A DNA stretch of 64,000 nt from Methylomonas sp. LW13 (lineage in GTDB: Bacteria > Pseudomonadota > Gammaproteobacteria > Methylococcales > Methylomonadaceae): NCBI RefSeq assembly GCF_016865255.1, contig NZ_CP033381.1:2542001-2606000 (forward strand), in the 5' to 3' direction. A model generated the notes under the pieces. It saw only the letters and a list, made by a program, of their open reading frames with translations. It had not been told where the DNA came from and searched no databases. This document shows, in pieces, positions 43,582 to 53,836 of this stretch. The first letter of the stretch is position 1. Each line of letters opens with the position of its first letter. A program made the translations under genes and the position numbers.

Positions 43582-44838
43582 ATGGCGCTGAGACTGAAAT
43601 TTTTAATCTTGTGCGGCTTTACGCTGGCCGCTTATTTGGCGGCTATCAGCCGCGAACAGAGTCTGCCTTGGCTGCTCGCTGCATTGCTCAGTGCCGCCTT
43701 ATTGACCGGCATGCTCTGGCCGCGTTGGTTGCTTCAACGCTTATCGGTGCGGCGGGTCGGGCCGCAACGGGCGTTGGAAGGAGAAACCATCGTGTTTCGG
43801 GTCGACGTACAAAATCGCGGCTGGCTGCCGCGCTTCATGGTGGAGTTGGTCGACCGCTTGCCTTTCGTCGATGCCGCCGAACACGGCGCCAACGACGGCG
43901 ATAAATTGCTGGGTAGCGTCGCTTACGTGCCGGGCCGCGGTGCGCGTAGTTTCGACGTACCCTTGCTGTGCGAAAAACGCGGCTTTTATAAACTGGGGCC
44001 GATGGGTTTGGCGTCCAGTTTTCCGTTGGGCTTAGCCGAGGCGCGTAGCCGCGCCGACCATTCCCGGCAAACCCTGACCATTTACCCGAAGGTCTTTCCC
44101 ATCCTATCGCTGTCGCTGTTCGGCGCGCCTAGCCAGATTCACCGGGGAGGTTATTGTCTACCGGATGGCGCCGGTGCGGCGGAATTCTCTGGATTACGCG
44201 AATACCGGCGCGGCGACAATCCCCGGCATATCCATTGGCCGACCACGGCGCGCTTGAATGAGTTGATGGTCAAGGAGTTCGAGCCGTTGGCGTCGGCCTG
44301 CATCTGCATCGCCCTGGATTTAGCCAAGGACGCCAATATCGGTCGCGGCAAGCACAGTACCCTGGAATACGCGATACGCATCGCCGCCTCCGTGGCGGCT
44401 TATGCCTGTGACCAGAACATGCACAGCCGCGTGTTGGCTGATGCCGCACAGCCGTTGCGGATTCTATCCGGCAAGGGCGATTTTCATTATCAAGCCATCC
44501 TGGATGCGCTGGCAATCGCGGAGGCCGACGGCGTAACGCCGTATGCCAAATTACTGACCGAGATTGCGTTGAATTGCGTGCGCGGCGAAACGGTCGTGCT
44601 GTTATTGGCCGAGCCGCCGCACCGCAATGCCGAAACCCTGCAGGCGCTGGCTTTGCTGCGGGCTAAGGGCGTGTATTTATTCGCGGTATTGTTTGAACGT
44701 GACAGCTTTCTAAACGCCGCCAGTTGGACCCGTCGCGACAGCAGCGACCGGACATTGAACGCCGGTTTACTGGAATTGGGCGCGCATTGCGTCACGGTAC
44801 GACGAGGCGACGACTTAACGGCGCTGTTTAACCGATGA
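43582..44838 (+). CDS. DUF58 domain-containing protein
   Basis: A 418-residue protein with two N-terminal membrane helices (about residues 7-47) and a periplasmic or cytoplasmic beta region, followed by the DUF58 signature FSGLREYRRGDNPRHIHWPTTA, then a VWA-like fold. It is the normal partner of MoxR ATPases, 13 bases upstream. The stop overlaps the next start by four bases (ATGA). Confidence 0.9.
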   Translation: MALRLKFLILCGFTLAAYLAAISREQSLPWLLAALLSAALLTGMLWPRWLLQRLSVRRVGPQRALEGETIVFRVDVQNRGWLPRFMVELVDRLPFVDAAEHGANDGDKLLGSVAYVPGRGARSFDVPLLCEKRGFYKLGPMGLASSFPLGLAEARSRADHSRQTLTIYPKVFPILSLSLFGAPSQIHRGGYCLPDGAGAAEFSGLREYRRGDNPRHIHWPTTARLNELMVKEFEPLASACICIALDLAKDANIGRGKHSTLEYAIRIAASVAAYACDQNMHSRVLADAAQPLRILSGKGDFHYQAILDALAIAEADGVTPYAKLLTEIALNCVRGETVVLLLAEPPHRNAETLQALALLRAKGVYLFAVLFERDSFLNAASWTRRDSSDRTLNAGLLELGAHCVTVRRGDDLTALFNR

Positions 44839-46208
44839 CCGCCTCTCCGCTGAGTTTTCCAGTCTATGTGGGATTGTTTCTAGCGCAATGGCTGGCCGTC
44901 GCCTGTAATGCGTTTTTGGATATCCAATACGGCAGCTTTGCGCGGGAAATGCTGTTCTGGGCTATCGTATTCGGTGGCACGTCCATTGTCGGCTGGCGGC
45001 AAATCCACTGGCTTTCGGGAGCGGGCAAGGTTTGGCAAAAGGCCGTGTTGTTTATCGGTTTCTTGCTGTTCGTATTGGTATTTATGCCGATTTGGGGTAT
45101 GCCGCGCGCCGGGTTGTATCTATTGGCGATGTTGCAGGCTTCCTACAATTGCGTTACCTCCGGCCGGCGCGAGATGAATCTGGGGTTGTTGGTGTCGTTG
45201 GCGATAGTATTGTTTGCCGCCTCGCATTACCGCGCCGACTGGACCATGTTGTTTTATCTAGCGCCTTATATCGTGACGGTGGTTTTTTGTCTGGTTGCCG
45301 AGCAAGTCCAGCGGCGCGGCGCGGACCTGCAGCGTTTGAGTCTAGGCCGGCCCAGCAGCCAAGGGCAGGGCGCCGCTATTTTGGCGGCCACCGCCGCCAT
45401 CGTGCTGATCGGTGGCGGGCTTTATCTGATAACGCCGCAAATCAACTGGCCTTATCTGGAGTGGCGTTTCGGCCAGGTCAGCTTGCAAAATCCCGGCGGT
45501 GATATCGAACAAGCCGGCAGCGGCGGCCAAACCGGTTCAGGTCAGCCAGCCGAAAAAGCGCGTGGCGAGCAACAACAAGCTGCGGGTGGAGGAGAGGGCA
45601 CGGGCCAACAATGGCAGGCCGGCAGCCGTTGGCCGAGCCCGGCGGACATGCGTGCCGCTGCTAAGCGAGTCAATATGCCGGCCTGGCAGGCGGCGGCGAT
45701 CAACGGCATTGCCGACCTTAGCGAATCGGCGCAACAAGCTTTGGTACCAGCCGTTGCGGTGATTTTCGACTGGTGGGAGTGGTTGAAACAATGGCTGCGC
45801 GAGCACTGGTTGGCGGCCATATTGGGTTTGCTGGCTTTGATTTTACTAGCCATTTTACTGGCGTTCGGGGCTTTGTTGCGGGAAATCCCTTGGGTAATTT
45901 GGCTAATAACTCAATGGGACTATCTGCGTTTGGGTGTGATCGGCCGCCATGCTGGCGGCGAAACCGCTGCCCGCCAGTATTACCGGGCTATGTCTCGCTT
46001 GTTTGCATCGCACGACGTGCCACGCGCCGATACCGCCAACACCCGCGAATATCTGGCGCAAATCAGTCGTCGGCATCGCGATGCGCGGCGCAGTGCGGCG
46101 GAAATCACCGGTTTGTTCGAAGCGGCCCGTTACGGCGATAAACCGTTAGCGGACGCGCATATTCGGCGCATGCGGCAGTTGTACCGCACAATTTATCGTC
46201 AACTTTAA
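44835..46208 (+). CDS. TgpA-like membrane protein with DUF4129 end, no transglutaminase core
   Basis: A 457-residue membrane protein. Six helices occupy about residues 5-215, as in the DUF3488 part of TgpA. A low-complexity Gly/Gln/Ala linker (about 220-265) follows, then one more helix ([18 protein letters not shown]) and the DUF4129 stretch with YYRAMSRLF and [11 protein letters not shown]. The transglutaminase Cys-His-Asp domain usual between these parts is absent. It completes the MoxR-DUF58 operon. The end converges with the phosphoketolase, overlapping by four bases. Confidence 0.75.
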   Translation: MTASPLSFPVYVGLFLAQWLAVACNAFLDIQYGSFAREMLFWAIVFGGTSIVGWRQIHWLSGAGKVWQKAVLFIGFLLFVLVFMPIWGMPRAGLYLLAMLQASYNCVTSGRREMNLGLLVSLAIVLFAASHYRADWTMLFYLAPYIVTVVFCLVAEQVQRRGADLQRLSLGRPSSQGQGAAILAATAAIVLIGGGLYLITPQINWPYLEWRFGQVSLQNPGGDIEQAGSGGQTGSGQPAEKARGEQQQAAGGGEGTGQQWQAGSRWPSPADMRAAAKRVNMPAWQAAAINGIADLSESAQQALVPAVAVIFDWWEWLKQWLREHWLAAILGLLALILLAILLAFGALLREIPWVIWLITQWDYLRLGVIGRHAGGETAARQYYRAMSRLFASHDVPRADTANTREYLAQISRRHRDARRSAAEITGLFEAARYGDKPLADAHIRRMRQLYRTIYRQL

Positions 46209-48598
46209 TACGGCCAGTGCCATTGGTCGTCTTCCGGCCGGTCTATGCCGTGCTCGTAAGCGTAGTTGCGGCAATCGATTTGCCGGTCACGCAGCTTTTC
46301 CTTGACGTGGGCTCCGGATACTTGCAACGCCGGAATCCGATCTATCGCATCGATTGCCAGGCTGAAACGGTCGGTTTCGTTTTGAATCGCCAATTCCAGC
46401 GGGGTGTTGATGCTGCCTTTTTCCTTGTAGCCGCGAACATGCAGATTGGCATGATTGTGGCGCCTGTAAGCCAGTCTATGAATCAGCCAGGGATAACCGT
46501 GGAAGTTGAAAATCACCGGTTTATCGACGGTAAACAGGCTATCGAAATCCCGATCCGACAGGCCGTGCGGATGCTCACTGGCGGGCACTAGCTTGTACAA
46601 ATCCACCACGTTGATGAAACGAATTTTCAATTGTGGAAAGTGCTCGCGCAACAAAACCACCGCAGCCAAGGCTTCCTTGGTGGGAATGTCGCCGGCGCTG
46701 GCCATCACCAAATCGGGCTCGGTACCATCATCGTTACTGGCCCATTCCCAAATACCGATGCCCTTGGTGCAATGTTTGATCGCCGCGTCCATATCCAGAT
46801 ACTGCAGATGTTTTTGTTTGTCGCAAACGATCACGTTAATGTAGTCGGTACTTTGCAAACAATGGTTGGCAACAGACAGCAGGCAGTTCACATCGGGCGG
46901 CAAATAGATGCGCGTTACCGACGGGCTTTTGTTGACGACCAAGTCCAAAAAGCCGGGGTCTTGATGCGTAAAGCCATTGTGATCCTGCCGCCAGACCGTA
47001 GAAGTAATCAGCAAATTCAATGATGACACCGGCGCCCGCCAGGACACGGCCTTGGACATTGCCAGCCACTTGGCGTGTTGATTGAACATGGAGTCGATCA
47101 CATGTACAAAGGCTTCGTACGACGAAAAAAAGCCGTGGCGGCCGGTCAATAAATAGCCTTCCAGCCAGCCTTCCAGGGTATGTTCAGAGAGCATTTCCAT
47201 CACCCGGCCATCGGTCGCTAGTTCGCCGCCGTCGGCATCTTCCGGCAGATAATCCGCCAGCCAGGTTTTCTTGCTGGCTTTGTAAACATCATCCAGTTTG
47301 TTGGAGCTGTTTTCGTCGGGGCCGAACACCCGAAAATTGTTCATATTGGCGTTCATGATGTCGCGCAAAAACTTGCCCAGAGGCCGGGTATTTTCCGCCG
47401 ATACTTTGCCTGGGCCGTTCAACGCCAAGGCATAATCTTGAAAATCCGGCATCCGTAAAGCCTTGCGCAACAGACCACCGTTGGCATGTGGGTTCGCGCT
47501 CATCCGCCGGCTGCCTTGTGGAGCCAGGGCTTTTAATTCGGGAATCAGCTTGCCATTCTCATCGAACAATTCTTCCGGTTTGTAACTGTGCAGCCAGTCA
47601 GACAAGAGTTGCATATGCGCCGGATTGTCTTTCACGCCGGCCAACGGCACCTGGTGAGAACGCCAAAAGGCTTCCACTTTATGCCCATCCACGTCTTTCG
47701 GCCCGGTCCAGCCTTTCGGGCTGCGTAAGATAATCATCGGCCAATGCGGCCGGGTAGGGATGCCGCTTGCGCGGGCATCTTGCTGGATCCGCCGAATCTC
47801 CAGCACGCAAGTTTCCAGTACGCCAGCCATCAGTTGATGCATGGTGTCCGGATCGCTGCCTTCCACGAAATACGGCGTGTAGCCGTAGCCGCGAAACAGT
47901 TGTTCCAGCTCTTCATGAGGAATCCGTGATAATAAGGTCGGATTGTTGATCTTGTAGCCGTTTAGATGCAGGATCGGTAGCACCGCGCCATCGCGTATCG
48001 GATTCATGAATTTATTGGAATGCCACGATGTAGCGAGCGGCCCGGTTTCGGCTTCGCCGTCGCCGACCACCAACGCCACCAGCAAATCCGGATTGTCGTA
48101 AGCGGCGCCGTAAGCATGGGAAACGCTGTAACCCAACTCGCCGCCTTCATGGATAGAGCCCGGCGTCTCCGGAGTGCAGTGGCTGCCAATGCCACCAGGG
48201 AACGAAAATTCTTTAAAAAACTGCAGTAGGCCGTCTTCGTCTTCGCCTTTGTTCGGGTAGATTTCCGCGTAAGTGCCTTCCAAATACACTGGCGCCAACA
48301 CCCCCGGCGCACCATGACCGGGGCCCGCCAGGAAAATCGCATTAAGATCGTAATGCTTGATCAGCCGGTTGAGATGTACGTAGATAAAGCTCAAACCGGG
48401 ACTGGAACCCCAGTGGCCGAGCAGTCGGTTTTTGATGTGGTCCGGTTTCAGCGGTTCCTTTAATAAGGGGTTATCGCGCAGATAAATCATGCCGGCCGCC
48501 AAATAAGTGCAAGCTCGCCAATAGGCGTTGATGCCTTTTAGTTCTTCTTCGCTCAGTGGCGAGATAACCGCTGGTAAAGCTGTTTCCAGTGTCGTCAT
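46205..48598 (-). CDS. xfp: Phosphoketolase (xylulose-5-P/fructose-6-P)
   Basis: A 797-residue thiamine-diphosphate enzyme that cleaves xylulose 5-phosphate (and often fructose 6-phosphate) to acetyl phosphate plus an aldose phosphate. [37 protein letters not shown] (ThDP motif) and [15 protein letters not shown] stretches are typical. In methanotrophs it links the ribulose monophosphate cycle to acetyl-CoA. Length is normal. No acetate kinase gene lies nearby. Confidence 0.95.
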   Translation of the reverse strand: MTTLETALPAVISPLSEEELKGINAYWRACTYLAAGMIYLRDNPLLKEPLKPDHIKNRLLGHWGSSPGLSFIYVHLNRLIKHYDLNAIFLAGPGHGAPGVLAPVYLEGTYAEIYPNKGEDEDGLLQFFKEFSFPGGIGSHCTPETPGSIHEGGELGYSVSHAYGAAYDNPDLLVALVVGDGEAETGPLATSWHSNKFMNPIRDGAVLPILHLNGYKINNPTLLSRIPHEELEQLFRGYGYTPYFVEGSDPDTMHQLMAGVLETCVLEIRRIQQDARASGIPTRPHWPMIILRSPKGWTGPKDVDGHKVEAFWRSHQVPLAGVKDNPAHMQLLSDWLHSYKPEELFDENGKLIPELKALAPQGSRRMSANPHANGGLLRKALRMPDFQDYALALNGPGKVSAENTRPLGKFLRDIMNANMNNFRVFGPDENSSNKLDDVYKASKKTWLADYLPEDADGGELATDGRVMEMLSEHTLEGWLEGYLLTGRHGFFSSYEAFVHVIDSMFNQHAKWLAMSKAVSWRAPVSSLNLLITSTVWRQDHNGFTHQDPGFLDLVVNKSPSVTRIYLPPDVNCLLSVANHCLQSTDYINVIVCDKQKHLQYLDMDAAIKHCTKGIGIWEWASNDDGTEPDLVMASAGDIPTKEALAAVVLLREHFPQLKIRFINVVDLYKLVPASEHPHGLSDRDFDSLFTVDKPVIFNFHGYPWLIHRLAYRRHNHANLHVRGYKEKGSINTPLELAIQNETDRFSLAIDAIDRIPALQVSGAHVKEKLRDRQIDCRNYAYEHGIDRPEDDQWHWPY

Positions 48599-48864
48599 GC
48601 GCTAACTCCTTTGTTGACCAAAACGTGTTTCCGCGCTACCAGAACGGCGTGGAAATTCCTGGATTAGTGTAGTGTATGCTTGTGCAATTCAAAAATAGCG
48701 AATTACCGATAAAATTTGGCATTGCAGCATTGGTCGGATACAGCACTTAAACCGGAACAATGTTCGCCAATGATCGAAAAAGCGTGTTTTCGCAATCCAT
48801 ATTATTTAACATAATATACATTATGCGAATTTACTGAAATCTGTAGTTATTCGGTAAACTAATA

Positions 48865-48895
48865 TTGTGATCCCTTTGGGATGATGTGCTATATT
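48865..48895 (+). promoter_or_regulatory. Candidate sigma70 promoter of feoABC
   Basis: TTGTGA (48865-48870) and TATATT (48890-48895) with a 19-base spacer, about 35 bases before feoA. The spacer is longer than optimal, so the assignment is tentative. Confidence 0.4.
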
Positions 48896-48899
48896 GCAA

Positions 48900-48918
48900 C
48901 TTAATGAGAACAATTATT
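48900..48918 (+). promoter_or_regulatory. Fur-box-like operator
   Basis: CTTAATGAGAACAATTATT matches the 19-base Fur consensus GATAATGATAATCATTATC at 13 positions. It lies between the -10 candidate and the feoA start, 12 bases before the ATG, where binding of Fe(II)-Fur would block transcription. Consistent with iron repression of ferrous uptake. Confidence 0.5.
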
Positions 48919-48929
48919 AATTAGTTTGC

Positions 48930-49163
48930 ATGTCGACATATCTTAAAGCGCTGGCGACTGGCGATACAGGCCGTATAGTTGGATTTGATCAATCGGGTGG
49001 CGTTTATCGCAAGAAGTTGTTGGCCATGGGTTTAACGCCAGGCACTGAATTTACAATTACGCGATTTGCACCGATGGGCGATCCGGTTGAAATCAAAATT
49101 CGCGGCTTTTCGTTGTCGCTGCGTAAAAACGAGGCTTCCGTCTTACTTATAGAAAAAATATGA
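48930..49163 (+). CDS. feoA: Ferrous iron transport protein A
   Basis: A 77-residue SH3-like protein that supports FeoB. GDTGRIVGFDQSGGVYRKKL and LAMGLTPGTEFTITRFAPMG are typical, ending in LSLRKNEASVLLIE. The stop overlaps the feoB start by four bases. First gene of feoABC. Confidence 0.93.
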   Translation: MSTYLKALATGDTGRIVGFDQSGGVYRKKLLAMGLTPGTEFTITRFAPMGDPVEIKIRGFSLSLRKNEASVLLIEKI

Positions 49164-51475
49164 GTATGGATTTTACTGTTGGCGTGGTTGGTAACCCAAA
49201 TTGCGGAAAAACCACACTGTTCAATGCACTGACCGGCTCCAGGCAACACGTCGGCAACTGGCCTGGTGTGACTGTTGAACAAAAAACCGGCGAATACGCG
49301 CACCAAGGCAAACAGATAAGCCTGGTCGATCTACCCGGCACTTATTCACTAGAAGCCGACGACGACAGTATCTCCCTTGACGAAAAAGTCGCGCGCGATT
49401 ACGTCGCTTCCCGCCAAGCTGATTTAATTATTAACATCGTCGATGCCTCCAATATAGAACGAAACCTATATCTAACCTCGCAATTGATAGAAATGCGGGT
49501 GCCGATGATTTTGGTACTGAACATGATGGATGCGGTAAAAAAGCGCGGCATCAAGATCGACATCGAACTGCTTACCAAACAAATGGCTTGCCCGGTAGTA
49601 CCGGTTACCGCCGCTACGGGTTCCGGCATTAAGGAATTACGCGACCTTATCAATAAAGCTAGCCTCAGCAAGCCCATTCCCGCATTACAAGTTAATTACC
49701 ATCCAGCTATAGAACAAGCTGTCAGTCAATTGCAGGCTCTATTGGCTCAACAATCTGTCGATTTAGTTTGTGACAGCCGCTGGCTTGCCTTGCGCTTACT
49801 TGAAAATGATACCTTGGCAAAACAACTTGCCGGCCCTGAACTACAAAAAATTGCCGAACAATTCCGCGCCGATATCGAAACGCAAACTCAAGATGAAATC
49901 GACATACTCGCGGCCGACGCGCGCTACGGTTTGGTTAATCAACTGGTACAAACCAGCGTCTGCAAACTTAACGAGGTTTCCCGCAGCACCACCGATAAAA
50001 TCGACAGCGTGGTGTTAAATCGATTTTTGGGGATTCCGATTTTCTTGTTGGTCATGTATGCCATGTTCATGTTTACCATCAACATCGGCAGTGCTTTCGT
50101 TGACTTTTTCGACAAAGCGGTCGGTGCGTTACTTGTGGACGGTTTAAGCGAACTATTAACTGGCATGAATTGGCCTGCTTGGCTGGTGGTGTTGATCAGC
50201 AGCGGCATCGGCGGCGGTATTCAAGTGGTGTCTACCTTTATCCCCATTGTCGGCTTTTTATTCATATTTTTATCGATGCTGGAAGATTCCGGCTACATGT
50301 CCAGAGCTGCATTTGTAATGGACCGGTTCATGTGCATCATCGGCCTGCCCGGCAAATCGTTTGTGCCGATGATCGTCGGTTTTGGCTGCAATGTACCGGC
50401 CATTATCGCGACCCGGACGCTGGATAATCAGCGTGACCGGGTATTGACCAATTTGATGAATCCGTTCATGTCCTGCGGCGCCCGCCTGCCCGTTTATGCC
50501 TTGTTTGCCGCGGCCTTTTTCCCGGTTGGCGGCCAGAATCTGGTGTTTGGTTTGTATTTGTTCGGTATTGTGGTGGCGGTGTTGACCGGTTTAATCATGC
50601 GTCACACCTTGCTGCGCGGCTCCCCTACTCCTTTTTTGATGGAACTACCCGCTTACCATTTGCCCACTTTGCAAGGTGTCTACACCAAAACCTGGGAACG
50701 CTTGAAAACCTTTATCTTCAACGCAGGCAAAGTCATCGTGCCTATGGTACTGGTGTTAAATGTATTAAATTCTTTGGGTACGGACGGTAGTTTCGGACAG
50801 GAAAATAGCGATAAATCAGTACTAAGCGAAATCGGCCGCGCATTGACACCTGTATTCCACCCCATGGGTATCGCCCACGATAACTGGCCGGCGACCGTCG
50901 GCATCTTTACCGGCGTGTTGGCTAAGGAAGCCGTAGTCGGTACGTTGGATGCGTTGTACAGTCAAATGGCTGTTTCCGATCATGCCGAAGAAGAAAAAAG
51001 CTTTGATTTACAGCAAGCCTTGTTAGAGGCTTGTCAAACGGTACCGGACAACCTGACGGCAATTGCCGACAAGCTGCTGGACCCATTGGGATTGGGCATA
51101 GCCAACATATCCGATCAGGCTGCGGCAGCGGAACAGCAGCAAGTCAAACTCGATACTTTCGGCGTCATGCAAGCCCATTTTGATGGTCAGATCGGTGCCT
51201 TCGCCTATTTGCTGTTTATATTATTGTATGCGCCCTGCGTAGCCGCCACTGCGGCAATATACAAAGAAACCAACGGCAGCTGGGCTTTGTTTGTGGTGTG
51301 CTGGACTACTTTTGTGGCTTACTTGACCGCTACCCTCTTCTACCAAGGCATGACTTATGCCCAGCACCCCGATTCAGCTGTCGTCTGGATATTGGCATTA
51401 ACGCTTATCTTTGCCGGAGTACTATTCCTGTTGCGATTTTACGGCGTGCGCCAAGCCAGTGGCGTCCCGCAATGA
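49160..51475 (+). CDS. feoB: Ferrous iron transport protein B
   Basis: Inner-membrane Fe(II) transporter with a GTPase domain, 771 residues. G1 motif VGNPNCGKTTLFNAL, G3 VDLPGTYSLE, G4 LNMMD, then the helical GDI domain and about ten membrane helices with the two Gate blocks (RAAFVMDRFMCIIGLPGKSF, NPFMSCGARLPVYALF). Usual length. The stop overlaps feoC. Confidence 0.96.
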   Translation: MSMDFTVGVVGNPNCGKTTLFNALTGSRQHVGNWPGVTVEQKTGEYAHQGKQISLVDLPGTYSLEADDDSISLDEKVARDYVASRQADLIINIVDASNIERNLYLTSQLIEMRVPMILVLNMMDAVKKRGIKIDIELLTKQMACPVVPVTAATGSGIKELRDLINKASLSKPIPALQVNYHPAIEQAVSQLQALLAQQSVDLVCDSRWLALRLLENDTLAKQLAGPELQKIAEQFRADIETQTQDEIDILAADARYGLVNQLVQTSVCKLNEVSRSTTDKIDSVVLNRFLGIPIFLLVMYAMFMFTINIGSAFVDFFDKAVGALLVDGLSELLTGMNWPAWLVVLISSGIGGGIQVVSTFIPIVGFLFIFLSMLEDSGYMSRAAFVMDRFMCIIGLPGKSFVPMIVGFGCNVPAIIATRTLDNQRDRVLTNLMNPFMSCGARLPVYALFAAAFFPVGGQNLVFGLYLFGIVVAVLTGLIMRHTLLRGSPTPFLMELPAYHLPTLQGVYTKTWERLKTFIFNAGKVIVPMVLVLNVLNSLGTDGSFGQENSDKSVLSEIGRALTPVFHPMGIAHDNWPATVGIFTGVLAKEAVVGTLDALYSQMAVSDHAEEEKSFDLQQALLEACQTVPDNLTAIADKLLDPLGLGIANISDQAAAAEQQQVKLDTFGVMQAHFDGQIGAFAYLLFILLYAPCVAATAAIYKETNGSWALFVVCWTTFVAYLTATLFYQGMTYAQHPDSAVVWILALTLIFAGVLFLLRFYGVRQASGVPQ

Positions 51476-51693
51476 TATTGTCCGACTTACGCAGTTATTT
51501 GCAGGAAAAACGCCGAGTCACTTTGAGTGATCTTGTGTTGCACTTTCACATGGATGCCGACGCTTTACGCGGCATGCTGGGCAAGTGGATCAACAAAGGC
51601 AAAGTACGATTAAGTCCTGTCGGCGCTTCCTGCGGCACTAGTTGCTGCAAATGCGATCCGGCTTTGACAGAGATATATGAATGGGTGGATTAG
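51472..51693 (+). CDS. feoC: FeoC-like winged-helix protein
   Basis: A 73-residue winged-helix protein: ILSDLRSYLQEKRRVTLSDL and a recognition helix near ALRGMLGKWINKGKV, followed by a cysteine loop SCGTSCCKC that may bind an iron-sulfur cluster as in Klebsiella FeoC. The ATG at 51472 overlaps the feoB stop; the longer ORF from 51298 is inside feoB. Likely modulates FeoB stability or activity. Confidence 0.85.
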   Translation: MILSDLRSYLQEKRRVTLSDLVLHFHMDADALRGMLGKWINKGKVRLSPVGASCGTSCCKCDPALTEIYEWVD

Positions 51694-51722
51694 CGTAGCA
51701 AGGCTGTAACATCTCGCTACGC
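51694..51722 (+). terminator. Hairpin after feoC
   Basis: GCGTAGC (51694-51700) pairs with GCTACGC (51716-51722) around a 15-base loop, directly after the feoC stop. Only a weak T-rich tail follows, so termination is possible rather than certain. Confidence 0.45.
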
Positions 51723-51731
51723 TTCCGGTTG

Positions 51732-52022
51732 TTATTGGTCTTCCGCCAACCAACCCTGTAGCGCGTCGATTAACTCTTGCGCTTGTTTTTCGCTGGAAAT
51801 ATTGAATTTGGATTTTTGCTGATATTCGCCGTTGCGTTTTTGATAGCGGCGAATGCTAAATCTATCCTGGCTATATTGATTTTTAGCCGGCTCCCAATCC
51901 TGATAACGGTAAATGACCGTCGCCCAAGCGCCCTTGCTCAGGACTTTTTTGTCCAGTTCTTTGACAGTTTCAACGCCGCCGTCTTCGTAACTAATGGTTA
52001 AATCTTCAACGGTTTCAGCCAT
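51732..52022 (-). CDS. Conserved hypothetical protein, cytoplasmic
   Basis: A 96-residue protein from the ATG at 52022 (MAETVEDLTISYEDGG); a Met at 52067 would add an unlikely leader. It is rich in charged and aromatic residues, with VIYRYQDWEPAKNQYSQDRF and FSIRRYQKRNGEYQQKSKFN as the most distinctive parts. No signal peptide, membrane segment or cysteine motif. I do not recognise a family. It converges with feoC. Confidence 0.65.
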   Translation of the reverse strand: MAETVEDLTISYEDGGVETVKELDKKVLSKGAWATVIYRYQDWEPAKNQYSQDRFSIRRYQKRNGEYQQKSKFNISSEKQAQELIDALQGWLAEDQ

Positions 52023-52093
52023 ATATTTCTCAATGAGGTTAGCAACGGCGCGCAGTCTACCATACATGCGCGGCCATCAAAATGCCGAATCGC

Positions 52094-53047
52094 CTAGCGT
52101 GCAATGAACTCGCCAAAAGCACGGCTGCCCTCCCCAGTTTTAATCGTGTTCACCACTTTCAGGGTTTTAGCGTCGATGACGGACACATTATTGTCAAACC
52201 AGTTGGCAACATAGACGTTCTGGTCATCCGGATGCGTGCTGATGCCTTCCGGCTTATCGCCGACTGCGACCACGTCAATTTGCTTATATGTGGCGGTATC
52301 AACGACCGATACGGTGCTATCGTCCTGATTAGTAACAAACAGCAGGCTATCGTTCAACGCCAGTGCAACCGCATACGGTCTGGCGCCAACCTTGATGGTA
52401 GCCAAACGCTTTAGACTGCGGGCGTCCAAAACAGTCACATTGTCACTTTCCACATTAGCGGAATACAAACGCTTACCCTGACTATCCACCGCTATGCCAA
52501 ACGGATGCGCGCCGACTTTGGTGGTATTACGGATAGTCAGTTTGCTTAAATCGATTTGCGAAATCGAATCGTCGATACGATTGGCAACATACAGCCAGCG
52601 ATTATCCGGACTAACGGTCATGCCGGACGGCGATTTGCCGACCGTAAGCGTTTTAATTTTCGCGAAGTTTTTGGTATCAAAAACCGTCACAGAATTTTCA
52701 TACCAATCAGCGACAAATACCTGCTCGCCCTTTCTGTCCGCGGTGATCCCTAGCGAAGCGCCGCCGACCTTAACATTGGTTAATTTAGTGAGTTTTTCGC
52801 TATCCAAAACCGCAAATCCGCCGCCTTCCGGGGTGCTGATATATACCTGTTTCTTCGGTTGATTCAGCGCAACGCCAGCCGGCTTACCTTCCACTTTGAT
52901 CGTTTCAACGACCTGTTGGCTTTTGGTATCGATAACAGATACCGAATTGTCCAACTGATTGGTAATAAAAGCGCGCGAATCAGCGCTAACGCCAGATGAG
53001 AATGCACCGAGCAATGAAAAAGCCAACAACGAATATCTGATGCGCAT
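52094..53047 (-). CDS. YncE-like periplasmic beta-propeller protein
   Basis: A 317-residue secreted protein with a signal peptide (LLAFSLLGAFSSGVSAD) and about seven YVTN-type repeats, each with a pattern such as NQLDNSVSVIDTKSQ, DWYENSVTVFDTKNF, NWFDNNVSVIDAKTL. The fold is a seven-bladed propeller of the YncE group. Its partner is not known. It lies 68 bases downstream of the MxaD-like gene on the same strand, separated by a strong hairpin, so they are probably one transcript. Confidence 0.88.
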   Translation of the reverse strand: MRIRYSLLAFSLLGAFSSGVSADSRAFITNQLDNSVSVIDTKSQQVVETIKVEGKPAGVALNQPKKQVYISTPEGGGFAVLDSEKLTKLTNVKVGGASLGITADRKGEQVFVADWYENSVTVFDTKNFAKIKTLTVGKSPSGMTVSPDNRWLYVANRIDDSISQIDLSKLTIRNTTKVGAHPFGIAVDSQGKRLYSANVESDNVTVLDARSLKRLATIKVGARPYAVALALNDSLLFVTNQDDSTVSVVDTATYKQIDVVAVGDKPEGISTHPDDQNVYVANWFDNNVSVIDAKTLKVVNTIKTGEGSRAFGEFIAR

Positions 53048-53075
53048 GGTGAGAATAACAGGAATGGGGAGCGAG

Positions 53076-53102
53076 GGTTCTCGGCGCGAATGACCGAGAA
53101 CC
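53076..53102 (-). promoter_or_regulatory. 9-bp perfect hairpin between mxaD-like and propeller genes
   Basis: GGTTCTCGG and CCGAGAACC pair perfectly around a 9-base loop. No T run follows on the minus strand, so it is more likely a stabilising or processing structure at the 3' end of the upstream message than a full terminator. Confidence 0.5.
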
Positions 53103-53115
53103 AGATAAGAACAAC

Positions 53116-53709
53116 TTAGCGTTTAATGTCGATCTCAACCGCGGCGGAACCTGAGCCTACTTTTTTAGCAATCGCTTCCAGACCGGTTTTCAAAACATTG
53201 CTAACCGCTTTATCGGCAGTTTCTTCGTTCAACTCCGCTGGTGGGTTGTTGTTAACATAGGCACGGTAATAAGTGGCTACCCATTCGATTTCGGCTTTAC
53301 CGCCTTTATCGTTCACGGACAATTCTGCCGCATAGTTACCCACTGGCAATACTGGCAGCGGCTCGTCTTGACCGGCGTGTTTAATGGTGCCGGTTGAGCT
53401 CATATCAGTGATTTTGTATTTGTAAGAGAATTTCGCGGCGTCATAGGCTTTTAATTCTTCTGTGATGGTACCGTTCGCCAAAGTCAACACGCGGATAGCG
53501 CCTTTATTATTGGTGCCGTCGCCTTTCACGCTTTTAATGCCTGGGTGCCAAGACATATCATCGTAGTTCTTGATCAAATCCCACACTTTGGCTGCTGGAG
53601 CATCAACAGTGATGGTGGCTGTCATTTTTGCTCTGACCGGACCATGAGCATGGGCAAAACCGGCGAACAAAAATAAAACGGTTGAAACGAGCAACGAGGT
53701 TTTTTTCAT
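53116..53709 (-). CDS. MxaD-like periplasmic SRPBCC protein
   Basis: A 197-residue secreted protein; signal peptide LLVSTVLFLFAGFAHA, mature start near HGPVRAKM. The SRPBCC (START-like) fold is indicated by VDAPAAKVWDLIKNYDDM, WHPGIKSVKGDGTNNKG and the C-terminal helix AVSNVLKTGLEAIAKK. The mature start and domain resemble MxaD, a periplasmic protein that helps electron transfer from methanol dehydrogenase to cytochrome cL in methylotrophs. No other mxa gene is in the window, so the role is inferred. Confidence 0.75.
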   Translation of the reverse strand: MKKTSLLVSTVLFLFAGFAHAHGPVRAKMTATITVDAPAAKVWDLIKNYDDMSWHPGIKSVKGDGTNNKGAIRVLTLANGTITEELKAYDAAKFSYKYKITDMSSTGTIKHAGQDEPLPVLPVGNYAAELSVNDKGGKAEIEWVATYYRAYVNNNPPAELNEETADKAVSNVLKTGLEAIAKKVGSGSAAVEIDIKR

Positions 53710-53836
53710 AACACTTTCCTATGATGGACACATAAAATGGAGCGGGCGATTATAAAATAAAATCCGTCCGCAAGTATTCGCAAAAGCATGTTTGCGGAAA
53801 TTTTCCCGACTCCGCCATCCTACCCGCACGTATTTT

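Larger units (their letters stand above)
48599..48929. other. 331-bp divergent regulatory spacer, xfp and feoA
   Basis: AT-rich spacer between divergent xfp and feoA. It holds the feo promoter and a Fur-box-like site described separately, and a palindrome ATCCCTTTGGGAT (48870-48882) that may be an operator. AACATAATATACATTATG near 48808-48827 is another AT-rich imperfect palindrome. No ORF is seen. Confidence 0.5.

Noticed and set aside
42642..46208. mxaR-mxaS part of a methanol dehydrogenase cluster
   Set aside because: The MoxR-DUF58-DUF4129 set is the generic form found in many bacteria, and no mxaF, mxaJ, mxaG or mxaI lies nearby.
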